From Theocolax elegans (lineage: Eukaryota > Arthropoda > Insecta > Hymenoptera > Cerocephalidae), in assembly GCA_026168455.1 (NCBI GenBank), contig CM047427.1, forward strand, positions 86,520,670-86,584,669: 64,000 nucleotides of DNA. Direction: 5' to 3'. Numbering within the stretch: position 1 is the stretch's first letter; each line of letters begins with the position of its first letter. Below, one piece after another: positions 54,037-64,000 of the stretch. Below the pieces are notes generated by a model. It had not been told where the DNA came from, made no database searches, and saw nothing but the letters and a program-made list of their open reading frames with translations. Made by a program: the position numbers and the translations under genes.

Positions 54037-56982
54037 GTAGGACCTCCGCGAGAAATCCCCATTGATTATTCGAGGTATTGATCTGGGTTTGATTTAACGA
54101 AAGGAGAGGATGTGTGTTGCTTCTTACATTTCGTTTAGATGGACATGTGGTTCCTGTGACTCTCACAATTTTTTTTCTCGAGTGTCATTTTATTCAAAAT
54201 TCACGAGATGAATGTAAGCGGAAGTGGAACCATATTGCGTTGTAAGTCAATTTATTGAAAAGTTTATCTATACCTTTGCGACACTTGGAATTCTCGATTA
54301 CCCTTTTATACAGTTTACTCTACAACATACTAACCGATAAAATATTGGATATATTTTCAATAATAATATTTTTTTTTCGTACGCCAAAAATATGTAAACT
54401 AATCTTTACAAGTGATGTATTAGTAAAAAACCCAAAATTATTGTTCAAACTATTATGTGGTAAAAGAATATTACTTTAATCGAACCTCATTTTCAATAAT
54501 TAATTACTTAATTAATGTCGCACTGTAATTACGTGTAAAAAAAATGATGTAAGATAATTCTCATAATCAATGACTTAATTAAGAGGTTAAATTAAAAGTG
54601 TAGGGTACGAAATATCTTATCACGTTATTATTCGTTAATGGAATTATTTATCTTGTATTCGCACCGGTAAGATTAATATTTATCTCACGCTCTTCCTCGA
54701 TATAAGCTAAAGGAAGAAAAAAGTAAAGTTAGGATAATTAAGATGTACAAAACTGCTATTAAACCATGAAAAAGTCAATCATAAAAAAATCTTGGTTAGC
54801 TTCATATAATTAACTCCGAGGATTAAAAATATTAAGTTCATACAAAGCTTTCCTCGGCGAAGTAATTAAACGGGCGAATAAAAAGTAAAGCATAAAACCG
54901 CCCCGAAATAATCGAGGAGAGAAGAATTTTGTTATCTCGCGTGTTATCGGCCCACCTGACTTTCATTACTCGTCTGTAGTTGACGCGCCTTACAAGGTGT
55001 GCGTATCGTTCGTGGTGTCACTCGCTCTGGCCCGATGACTCACTAATGAGATCCGAGGAATACACCTCGAGGGCAGACGCGTGCATTATTCTACGCAGTT
55101 TTCTTATCGCACGCTCGAGATCTTCGGCAATGATGAGTATGGAACCATAGGGGAGGAACAGTATTTGATGTCCCTGTCACACTGTTAACTACACTTTTCT
55201 GTGTAACTATACAGATTAAATTGGTGGTGAAACATTTGAAGCATCAGTGATGCCGTGAAACAAACCGATTTCCGTTGAAAATTTTAACATTTTATAACGA
55301 ATAACATTAAAGGAATTCTTAAGTATAAGCCGTGAAGCGATGCCATAAAAAGTAAAGAATGCGTGTAACGTACGTTAAATTGAAGTAAACACACTTGATG
55401 ATAAAAGGCGCGCGTTCCGAAATTCGTGTGAAATAATGAGAAAAATGAATAATATCGATCGGGGTATGAATACATTAAATGTGCCGCAATGGTCCTCTAA
55501 AAAAATCCCAATTAAAGCAATAGGGGCATCAGTCACTTAGGCAGGATCCAATTTCGAAAAAAAGGCAGTCGACCCCCATTCGAGGTGCGCCATCAGCCGG
55601 CCGTAAAGCTCGTGCAGCTCGTCGTCGTCCAATTAATTCGGGGCGCGGTGAATCAGCCCGAGCATCAGCGCGCCGCTTTAATGACGGCCCCCCCGCCGCA
55701 GATGACTCCCGATGACTATCTGCCCTCGTGCCACCAGCAGGCACGTGCCGCGAACCACATGTGACGGAATACGCGCGACGTGTCCGCGAAAAGAATGGAA
55801 ATACGTGAGCTCGCGCTCGTACCGTTATACGCTCACTCGACACAAGAGATACGAGAGGGCGTAATTCACCGGGGCTGCATGCTTCGAATGCAAATTTTCC
55901 TAGTTTGCACTAATTAGCATTGTACCTTAAATAAGAATTGTTGGAAATCGTTACAGCTGGAGACTTTCATTTCGGATGTTGATGCCTTATCATAAAAAGA
56001 GTATTACATTATTTTGGTTGTTACGACCACCGGAAGTTGCGATTCCCTAAATAGGTAGTATATCTTTTTCTTGTCATCAGTCAACCGATTTTACAAAAGG
56101 ATGTAATGCAAATTTAAAAAGAAATTACATTAGATAAGATTCTTGAATGAAGAAAAAGTAAATAAATACTTGAAAGGCATTGAAAATATGTCAGCTTGGT
56201 AGAACGATAAAGGGTCAATAGAATCAGCGTGAGAATAACGTCTAGAGGTATACAATTAGGAAACAAGAGAGGTTTACGCGAAATGTTTCGACATGTGCTG
56301 TTGGAGTGTTAACTAACATTGACAACCGGATCGCGGCAAGAAAACTTGCTTTTGTCGTTCACGGTAATTGAAAATGACGTACGTTTTCGCGGCGCTCGGT
56401 CCGCCTTGATCTTTCCGCGAGCAGCTGCAGGGTGGGCGTGATAAAACGCGAGTGTGACGCGCTGGACGAGGAAAGGCGCGTGCCAAGAGGTTTTGAGCAT
56501 CAGAATTATGAGCCCGTGGGACGACGATACTAGCGGCAAACCAAGACAAGTTGATAATCGCGTTGGCGGATCCGTGCGATAAATTGCTCTCGGATACTAC
56601 CCTAAATCAATTTACTGCCAATGCATCTTTTAGCATCATTTACACTGATCATTCTAGGACATCATTAATGACTCTAATGATTCTCATTCTAGGGTACGGT
56701 GCAAACAGGCAATTTATATTGTTACATTACGGTTTTGCAGTTTCAATTTCCAGCTTCAAAAATTCAAAAATTCCAGCTTGTTGCATATTAATATTTTCCA
56801 ATTCAGAAACTACTTTTGAGGTACTTGTATGAACACTTTATATCGTAAACTGCAGTATAGACAATAATAAGTAAAAACAAATATTTCAGCGTTTACCACC
56901 ATTGCCACTCGTCATTGCAACCCAGCAAGGCCAAAGCTAACGTTTGAAAGTACCACAACATAGAGCACAAACCATGCACCGA

Positions 56983-57039
56983 TAAAAATAAAAATAAAAA
57001 TAAAAATAAAAATAAAAATAATAATAAAAATAAATATTA
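56983..57039. repeat. AAATA/AATAAA simple repeat in copy 1
   Basis: Run of ATAAAA-type units with an ATAATA step near the end. It is longer than the equivalent in copy 2, showing that the two copies have diverged in repeat number. Confidence 0.9.
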
Positions 57040-57808
57040 TTATTCCAAGTCTATTAAGTATCTCACGCTCACGGTTAAATAACAATAGCTATATAAAGGA
57101 TTGAACTTGCAGTATTAACTACAAGAAAATATTTTCTACAATTTGATCCCTACATTTAAGTTCGAGAGAGTCGATCATCCTCTATTAGCCTAAGAAATTT
57201 CACTGAGTTATTTCAATATCATAAGGTTTTTCTTTTCCACGGGAAAATGATAAAAGCATTATAGAGAAGGTAGCGGCAAGCCGGGCTCAACGATGCGAGT
57301 GCAGCTAGGAAAGAAAATATCGAGGACTCGCCGTCAGCTTGGTTGTGCTCTCGTGCCAATCCACAAATTATTCTTCGTGCTCGGCGGGTGTACCGCGCGC
57401 GAGAACGACGTTCCTCCTGCCATTCCAAGAAGCGAATGGTCGCTCCTCGACAATCCTTACAGTATTCTTCTCTTACTCTCTTTCTATCTTTCTCTCTTGC
57501 TATAGAGAACGACTTGTCTCGTATGCCACGATCGACCTGGCTGAAGGCAACCGGCAAATATACACGGGAATCGAGAGGACGCTCGGCAAAACAGGAGCAC
57601 GTGTTCCCTCTCTTCACCCGAGATAGTGGAAAGAAAGCTCGAGCACATGTATCGACGATGAAGATCCTTGATATTCACTCAAAATTGAATATTAATATCA
57701 ATCCGCCTTTTTTATTTTACCATTTTTCAATCTTCAAATTATTATTTTATGTTTTCTGTACACAATACTTAGCAACATATCACTTTTCTATAATTTCTTT
57801 TTTTTCAG

Positions 57809-58174
57809 TAGAAAACTAAGCATTTGTGTAACACTATTTGATCGTACTCCAAACGTGGTTATAGTTAAGTCGACGATGATAGATTACGTGACTTGGAATG
57901 AAACCAGCGATGAACTTGAATTTCCAAATCCTTCAACAGAACTGCTTTTATTAAATAATAGGTATTATTAGATGAACCACAACAGGATATTATTGAACGT
58001 AGAACCAAATGTACAAAATGAATACTTACTACTGCAACACCATATCTTGATAAATTTCATAAATCCCAGTAAAAAGGATTTAATATCTTTAAGATTGATA
58101 GTACGATAAAAGATTACCTAAGCCCGGAAAAAGTTTCGAAAGAAAGTTCGACAGGAAAGCGGCTAGCATTATGG
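57809..58174 (+). pseudogene. degenerate coding-like stretch in duplication copy 1
   Basis: A pyrimidine-rich tract ending in TTTTTTTTCAG precedes an open segment at 57809-57961 of about 50 codons. It ends at a possible donor (AG followed by GTATTA at 57962). After a +1 frame change the sequence continues to read like protein to about 58174, interrupted by TGA near 58020 and TAA near 58070. The last 30 or so codons, rich in Lys, Ser, Asp and Glu, close at TAG. The pieces have non-repetitive amino-acid composition and lie in order on one strand, as expected of a decayed gene or a TE-derived coding fragment. An expressed gene with unusual introns cannot be excluded. The family is not recognised. 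Confidence 0.35.
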
Positions 58175-58234
58175 TAGTCTCTCTTTCTCTATAATCCTGC
58201 ATAAAAATGCAGAGCCAGAGTATAGAGAGGAAAG

Positions 58235-58239
<5 letters not shown>

Positions 58240-58279
<40 letters not shown>
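58240..58279. repeat. (GA)n microsatellite in copy 1
   Basis: About 19 uninterrupted GA units followed by GGGAGAG. It lies between the degenerate coding stretch and a CpG-rich patch. Confidence 0.95.
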
Positions 58280-58284
<5 letters not shown>

Positions 58285-60127
58285 CGGTTAAGTGCTCTCG
58301 TTTGTACCTTGTTTCGAGAGCGAGCCGCGGTCGTGTCGTCTGCGTCGTGAGGAGGTCGTGCAGCCCAACCACCCTCGTATCTTTCATCTTTCTCTCCACC
58401 TGTATTCCTCGTATTGTCAGGCGTCCGTGGAATTCCGCGAAAATTAACTACAGCCTCCGCAGGCTGGTTCTCGTCGGTTTGGTCAGTCCATTACCGGGCC
58501 ACTACCACGGCTCTCTCGCGATTGCTCGCGATATTTTCCGGAGCGTATATACACACGTATATGTACACAAGAGAGGTGCACGAGTCCTCCTACCGTGCTC
58601 TTTTACCGAACCGAGCAAGTTAAGTGATTACGCCTGCCGCGATTAATCCGATCACGTTCCGTTTTTATGATTGCCTTGTGCACGCGATCCCTGGGGGCGT
58701 TAAAACTCCGGGAAACGCTTCAAATCTTTATCCCGCTCGTCATCGACTTCTTATTTTTAATAACGGGAATTCTAACCCTTTATTTTTAGTTCACCTGATA
58801 TTTTGTACATCGATGTGGACTATACCCAACGTTATTGATAAAAATAACGATACAAGTGTTCGTACTGGAAAAAAAGAGAAAAAAAAAAGTTAGAAAAAAC
58901 TTAGCAAGTCTATACGGACTCTAATCATTCGAAACTGTATCGTATTTATTCTTATCCGTTGGCCAAGATTGCGCAATTAACATACTCGCGATACGGCCCC
59001 AAGGTAACGTAGCACCTGTGTCTTACAGATTTATAACGAACGAGCCCGGATCCGGTTAACGATGTGTTTTGGATTACCCTCAAGTCGTAACCTTCAAAAA
59101 GAAGAACTCGGACCGCGCCCATGGACTTCCCTCCGCAAGGCGAGGACCGTCCCACCGCATCGATAGATACTTATCGCGATCACTATAACTTTCGTATCTG
59201 CTTCCTATACTAAGTGTATTTTCGTTTCACATCTACAACTACTACGAACGCGCTGTTATTAAAATTATTATCATACATTTTTAGCTTTCATTATTTATTA
59301 CAATTGTAAATAAATTATTAATGCTTGAATCAACGGTTTATCCGTTGCATCAGATTATATTGTTATTTATAACACTTGCTAATTTATAATTAGAGGTATA
59401 CAATTAGGAAACAAGAGAGGTTTACGCGAAATGTTTCGAATGTGCTGTTGGAGTGTTAAAACATTGACAACCGGATCGCGGCAAGAAAACTTGCTTTTGT
59501 CGTTCACGGTAATGAAAATGACGTACGTTTTCGCGGCGCTCGGTCCGCCTTGATCTTCCGCGAGCAGCTGCAGGGTGGGCGTGATAAAACGCGAGTGTGA
59601 CGCGCTGGACGAGGAAAGGCGCGTGCCAAGAGGTTTTGAGCATCAGAATTATGAGCCCGTGGGACGACGCTACTAGCGGCAAACCAAGACAAGTTGATAA
59701 TCGCGTGGCGGATCATGCGATAAATGCTATCGGATACTACCCTAAATCAATTACTGCCAATGCATCTTTTAGCATCATTTACAATGATCATCTAGGACAC
59801 CATTAATGACTCTAATGATTCTCATTCTAGGGTACGGTTCAAACAGGCAATTTATATTGTTACATTACGGTTTTGCAGTTTCAATTTCACGTGTTTACAA
59901 CATTTGGAAATAAAAATTCCAGCTTGTTGCATATTGATATTTTCCAATTCAGAAACTACTTTTGAGGTACTTGTATGAACACTTTATATCGTAAACTGCA
60001 GTATAGACATTAGTAAGTAAAAACAAATATTTCAGCGTTTACCACCATTGCCACTCGTCATTGCAACCCAGCAAGGCCAAAGCTAACGTTTGAAAGTGCC
60101 ACAATATAGGGCACAAACCATGCACCG

Positions 60128-60174
60128 ATAATAATAAAAATAAAAATAAAAATAAAAATAATAATAAAAATAAA
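60128..60174. repeat. AAATA/AATAAA simple repeat in copy 2
   Basis: Shorter counterpart of the repeat at 56983-57039, beginning with ATAATAATA where copy 1 has ATAAAAATA. Confidence 0.9.
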
Positions 60175-60950
60175 TATTATTATTCCAAGTCTATTAAGTA
60201 TCTCACGCTCACGGTTAAATAACAATAGCTATATAAAGGATTGAACTTGCAGTATTAACTATACAAGAAATATTTTCTACAATTTGATCCCTACATTTAA
60301 GTTCCAGAGAGTCGATCATCCTCTATTAGCCTAAGAAATTTCACTGAGTTATTTCAATATCATAAGGTTTTCTTTTCCACGGGAAAATGATAAAAGCATT
60401 ATAGAGAAGGTAGCGGCAAGCCGGGCTCAACGATGCGAGTGCAGCTAGGAAAGAAAATATCGAGGACTCGCCGTCAGCTTGGTTGTGCTCTCGTGCCAAT
60501 CCACAAATTATTCTTCGTGCTCGGCGGGTGTACCGCGCGCGAGAACGACGTTCCTCCTGCCATTCCAAGAAGCGAATGGTCGCTCCTCGACAATCCTTAC
60601 AGTATTCTTCTCTTACTCTCTTTCTATCTTTCTCTCTTGCTATAGAGAACGACTGTCTCGTATGCCACGATCGACCTGGCTGAAGGCAACCGGCAAATAT
60701 ACACGGGAATCGAGAGGACGCTCGGCAAAACAGGAGCACGTGTTCCCTCTCTTCACCCGAGATAGTGGAAAGAAAGCTCGAGCACATGTATCGACGATGA
60801 AGATCCTTGATATTCACTCAAAATTGAATATTAATATCAATCTCCCGTTTTTATTTTACCATTTTTTAATCTTCAAATTAATATTTTATGTTTTGTGTAC
60901 ACAATACTTTTATATAACATATCACTTTTGTATAATTTCTTTTTTTTCAG

Positions 60951-61317
60951 TAGAAAACTAAGCATTTGTGTAACACTATTTGATCGTACTCCAAACGTGG
61001 TTATAGTTAAGTCGACGATGATAGATTACGTGACTTGGAATGAAACCAGCGATGAACTTGAATTTCCAAATCCTTCAACAGAACTGCTTTTATTAAATAA
61101 TACGTATTATTAGATGAACCACAACAGGATATTATTGAACGTAGAACCAAATGTACAAAATGAATACTTACTACTGCAACACCACATCTTGATAAATTTG
61201 ATAAATCCCAGTAAAAAGGATTTAATACCTTTAAGATTGATAGTACGATAAAGATTACCTAAGCCCGGAAAAAGTTTCGAAAGAAAGTTCGACAGGAAAG
61301 CGGCTAGCATTATGGTA
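60951..61317 (+). pseudogene. degenerate coding-like stretch in duplication copy 2
   Basis: Counterpart of 57809-58174. The first segment (60951-61103) is unchanged, but the possible donor is altered from AG/GT to AC/GT near 61103. A one-base deletion near 61250 adds a further frame break to the last segment. Extra damage in this copy supports non-function of at least one copy. Confidence 0.35.
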
Positions 61318-61380
61318 GTCTCTCTTTCTCTATAATCCTGCATAAAAATGCAGAGCCAGAGTATAGAGAGGAAAGACAGC

Positions 61381-61430
<50 letters not shown>

Positions 61431-61433
61431 GAG
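61381..61433. repeat. (GA)n microsatellite in copy 2
   Basis: Expanded and interrupted (GAGAGACAGAGA) version of the copy 1 tract. The difference in length and the CA interruption mark it as a distinct allele or copy. Confidence 0.95.
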
Positions 61434-62535
61434 AGCGGTTAAGTGCTCTCGTTTGTACCTTGTTTCGAGAGCGAGCCGCGGTCGTGTCGTCTGCGTCGTG
61501 AGGAGGTCGTGCAGCCCAACCACCCTCGTATCTTTCATCTTTCTCTCCACCTGTATTCCTCGTATTGTCAGGCGTCCGTGGAATTCCGCGAAAATTAACT
61601 ACAGCCTCCGCAGGCTGGTTCTCGTCGGTTTGGTCAGTCCATTACCGGGCCACTACCACGGCTCTCTCGCGATTGCTCGCGATATTTTCCGGAGCGTATA
61701 TACACACGTATATGTACACAAGAGAGGTGCACGAGTCCTCCTACCGTGCTCTTTTACCGAACCGAGCAAGTTAAGTGATTACGCCTGCCGCGATTAATCC
61801 GATCACGTTCCGTTTTTATGATTGCCTTGTGCACGCGATCCCTGGGGGCGTTAAAACTCCGGGAAACGCTTCAAATCTTTATCCCGCTCGTCATCGACTT
61901 CTTATTTTTAATAACGGGAATTCTAACCCTTTATTTTTAGTTCACCTGATATTTTGTACATCGATGTGGACTATACCCAACGTTATTGATAAAATAACGA
62001 TACAAGTGTTCGTACTGGAAAAAAAGAGAAAAAAAAAGTTAGAAAAAACTTAGCAAGTCTATACGGACTCTAATCATTCGAAACTGTATCGTATTTATTC
62101 TTATCCGTTGGCCAAGATTGCGCAATTAACATACTCGCGATACGGCCCCAAGGTAACGTAGCACCTGTGTCTTACAGATTTATAACGAACGAGCCCGGAT
62201 CCGGTTAACGATGTGTTTTGGATTACCCTCAAGTCGTAACCTTCAAAAAGAAGAACTCGGACCGCGCCCATGGACTTCCCTCCGCAAGGCGAGGACCGTC
62301 CCACCGCATCGATAGATACTTATCGCGATCACTATAACTTTCGTATCTGCTTCCTATACTAAGTGTATTTTCGTTTCACATCTACAACTACTACGAACGC
62401 GCTGTTATTAAAATTATTATCATACATTTTTAGCTTTCATTATTTATTACAATTGTAAATAAATTATTAATGCTTGAATCAACGGTTTATCCGTTGCATC
62501 AGATTTATATTGTTATTTATAACACTTGCTAATTT

Positions 62536-63751
62536 TATGAAATTTTATAGTAAAGATGACTATGCGTATAGTCAAAATTAACATTACAAATTTTTTCAAT
62601 TTATTCAAAGTTTTTTTACAAAAAAGTATGTAAAATATTTATTAAATAGTATAGTAAAAAGCTCTCTTAGATGAATTAGTTTTCGTTGTTCAAGCGTAAA
62701 TTTATCAAGGATTAGTACCATCTGACGAGATAGGTGATGTTGACCACGAATGAATGCAACAATCAAATGGTCATTTTTTGTTTTGGTTTGTAAACTTGTA
62801 GGGTCAACGAGAAGGCGATCAGACTAAGAAATTGTATTGCAGCGATATCAGGTTAGGTCAGCATGTCTACGTTATTGCGAATGCGTGACGTATTCGTGAA
62901 GTATTCGAAAACGTTCAACAATATGAATAAGCATTACAGTATGCAAAATCAAAATTAAATCAATAATCCAAAAATAATTTTAACTTTCCATACATTTTTA
63001 CTATTTAAAATGTTTAAGCAAAGATTACTTGTTCAGTAAAATTTACTACAAATTTTACTATTCGCTTTCTTACGTTTACTAGTTTAGTAATTTTTCTTGT
63101 GTTTTTGAAGAAAAAATATACACTAAAATTATTAGCAAATAGTTGGGTAGAAAAAAATATTGTAAAAATTGCATCTTATTCTGTTATCAATATAAATAGT
63201 AAGAACAGTCTCTTTAAATATTTGAATCTCTGTGTGCAGCAAGAGATAGCAATTTTATTAACAGATCAAAAATAGTGCGCGAGACGTGCAAGCTTAAAAT
63301 ATATAAACATCCATCTCGATTGAGATAGCGTAAGCAGGAAGTCCTCGTCGATTTATGGGACGCGCATCGGCCACGTGTGGGTCGCGTTCGTTCGATCTAT
63401 CGAACGAAGAAGGAAGAGCTCGAGATAGGAAAAGAGAGAAAAGGAGGCGCAGAAGCGGTAGTCCGACTCTTTTGCCGTCTACGACGTCTCTCGCGTGTAA
63501 ACCGATACGTTGCGTAAACGTGAACCAGCGATATTCACCCAAGATTAATCGATTTATTCCCTGCGTACGTCGATTGCTGAATTTCGCTAGAGATCCGAGA
63601 ATAAAAGGAATATATATACGCCACCTGTGCGGGAACATTTTTGTGAGGAAACGCGTGTAGGCTGCAGAGGGAAAGAAAGACTCATCTCTTTGTCCTCGCG
63701 TAGGCGGACGGGACGCAGGTTGGGATGCGCCACAAAAGTCCCGACGGGCCC
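62536..63751. other. no supported coding sequence; possible 5' region of the right-edge gene
   Basis: 62536-63250 is AT-rich. 63290-63720 is CpG-rich with open frames on both strands, TATA-like strings near 63190, 63300 and 63609, and a CACGTG at about 63372. A promoter or untranslated exon of the gene starting at 63793 would fit here, but no start site can be fixed. Confidence 0.4.
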
Positions 63752-63792
63752 ATTCCCCCCTTTCTCCCTCTCATTTCCGGATAATGTTGCAG
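63752..63792 (+). other. 3' splice site with polypyrimidine tract before the right-edge exon
   Basis: A C/T-rich stretch (CCCCCCTTTCTCCCTCTC) is followed by an AG-free spacer ending in TTGCAG. This is a standard acceptor layout. It implies an upstream exon on the plus strand, either in this window or beyond it. Confidence 0.5.
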
Positions 63793-64000
63793 GTTGAACC
63801 GGACAGGATGAACAACGAAGAGGATAATATGCGACTATCGACGATGTGTTTGAAAATTTTATACTTGGGTATTGGTAATCGAAACGCGTGTAAATTTCCT
63901 GATGGAGAGGTGTTTGGAAAAAGTATGAGACAACCTGGAAATTGTAGGGTGTTGCTGTTGCTCTTATTTTTGCTTCCTCGACTGGTTGCTTCGGAAGAAA
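63793..64000 (+). CDS. partial coding exon with signal-peptide-like segment, runs off the window
   Basis: A pyrimidine-rich tract followed by TTGCAG ends at 63792, and the sequence from 63793 is open to the window edge. The first ATG is at 63808, with an A at -3. Further in-frame ATGs lie at 63829, 63844 and 63925. From the ATG at 63925 (codon 40) the product starts with a short n-region containing Arg, then a run of Leu/Phe, then Pro-Arg-Leu-Val-Ala followed by Ser-Glu-Glu. This is the layout of a cleavable signal peptide with cleavage after Ala. If translation begins at 63808 the same segment would sit internally and could be a signal anchor. The gene is therefore likely to encode a secreted or membrane protein. 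The visible part is too short to assign a family. The frame is also open from the splice site to the first ATG, so the exon could continue an upstream coding exon. Confidence 0.55.

Larger units (their letters stand above)
50269..56242. other. no supported gene
   Basis: AT-rich at 50270-50980, 51720-53560 and 54150-54880. CpG-rich at 50990-51720, 53560-54060, 54880-55130 and 55530-55880. Possible upstream exons for the minus-strand frame at 49989-50268 were sought here and none was convincing. Confidence 0.55.
56243..59390. repeat. tandem segmental duplication, copy 1 (about 3.15 kb)
   Basis: The unit begins at the T of TAGAGGTATACAATTAGG (56243) and runs directly into copy 2 at 59391 with the same orientation. 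It aligns to copy 2 over its whole length at an offset of about 3148. The 5' 650 bases and a block near 57700-57790 carry substitutions and small indels. The remainder is nearly identical, with mostly one-base differences in homopolymer runs. No terminal inverted repeats or target-site duplication are visible, so this looks like a segmental tandem duplication and not a transposon insertion. Confidence 0.95.
59391..62535. repeat. tandem segmental duplication, copy 2 (about 3.15 kb)
   Basis: Second copy of the unit, head to tail with copy 1. Similarity ends around 62535, where AACACTTGCTAATTTTA gives way to unrelated AT-rich sequence. Relative to copy 1 it lacks many single bases, for example in the first 400 bases. 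It has a longer GA tract interrupted by a CA step and a shorter AAATAA-type repeat. Confidence 0.95.

Noticed and set aside
57293..57505. ATG-initiated 70-codon frame with a hydrophobic C-terminus, also present at 60433-60645
   Set aside because: Identity between copies follows from the recent duplication and gives no evidence of selection; the hydrophobic end derives from a CT-rich tract.
58302..58646. 114-codon frame shared with copy 2
   Set aside because: It depends on a non-ATG start, is extended by the GA tract in copy 2 and lies in a CpG-rich patch; conserved only because of duplication.

Overview
This window is animal genomic DNA, most probably from an insect and perhaps a hymenopteran (ant, bee or wasp). 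The case for that is inferential: AT-rich spacers alternate with short CpG-rich patches that are not depleted of CG, GA/CT, GT and ATAC microsatellites are frequent, candidate introns are only 70-85 bp long, and the usable splice sites are GT-AG. There are no operons, ribosome-binding sites, rRNA, CRISPR arrays or recognisable tRNAs. Most of the 64 kb has no gene that can be supported from the sequence and looks like a large intron or intergenic DNA.

The best gene is a compact three-exon minus-strand gene at 16873-17206. It encodes a predicted 59-residue secreted peptide: a signal peptide followed by a short acidic mature part with four cysteines in a C-x3-C-x13-C-x3-C pattern, as expected of a cystine-stabilised helical hairpin. 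It has a TATA/TCAGT core promoter candidate just upstream and a polyadenylation signal about 190 bp after the stop.

At the right edge (63793-64000) a strong 3' splice site opens a plus-strand coding exon that contains a signal-peptide-like leucine run and continues beyond the window. Everything upstream could be the 5' flank or a long 5' intron of that gene. In that light, three plus-strand sites where an acceptor motif directly abuts a donor motif (after 11281, 18960 and 49663) are candidate recursive splice sites.

From 56243 to about 62535 lies a direct head-to-tail duplication of a unit of about 3.15 kb. The copies differ by roughly 1-2% by eye, with many single-base indels. Each copy carries an AAATAA-type repeat, a long GA tract, CpG-rich patches and a degenerate coding-like stretch.

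The remaining sequence holds simple repeats, an E-box cluster at 21717-21941, a G-rich tract at 51492-51553, a perfect 14-bp hairpin at 8742-8778, alternating purine-pyrimidine tracts, and an isolated minus-strand exon-like open frame at 49989-50268. Functions of the partial coding pieces are not recognised.
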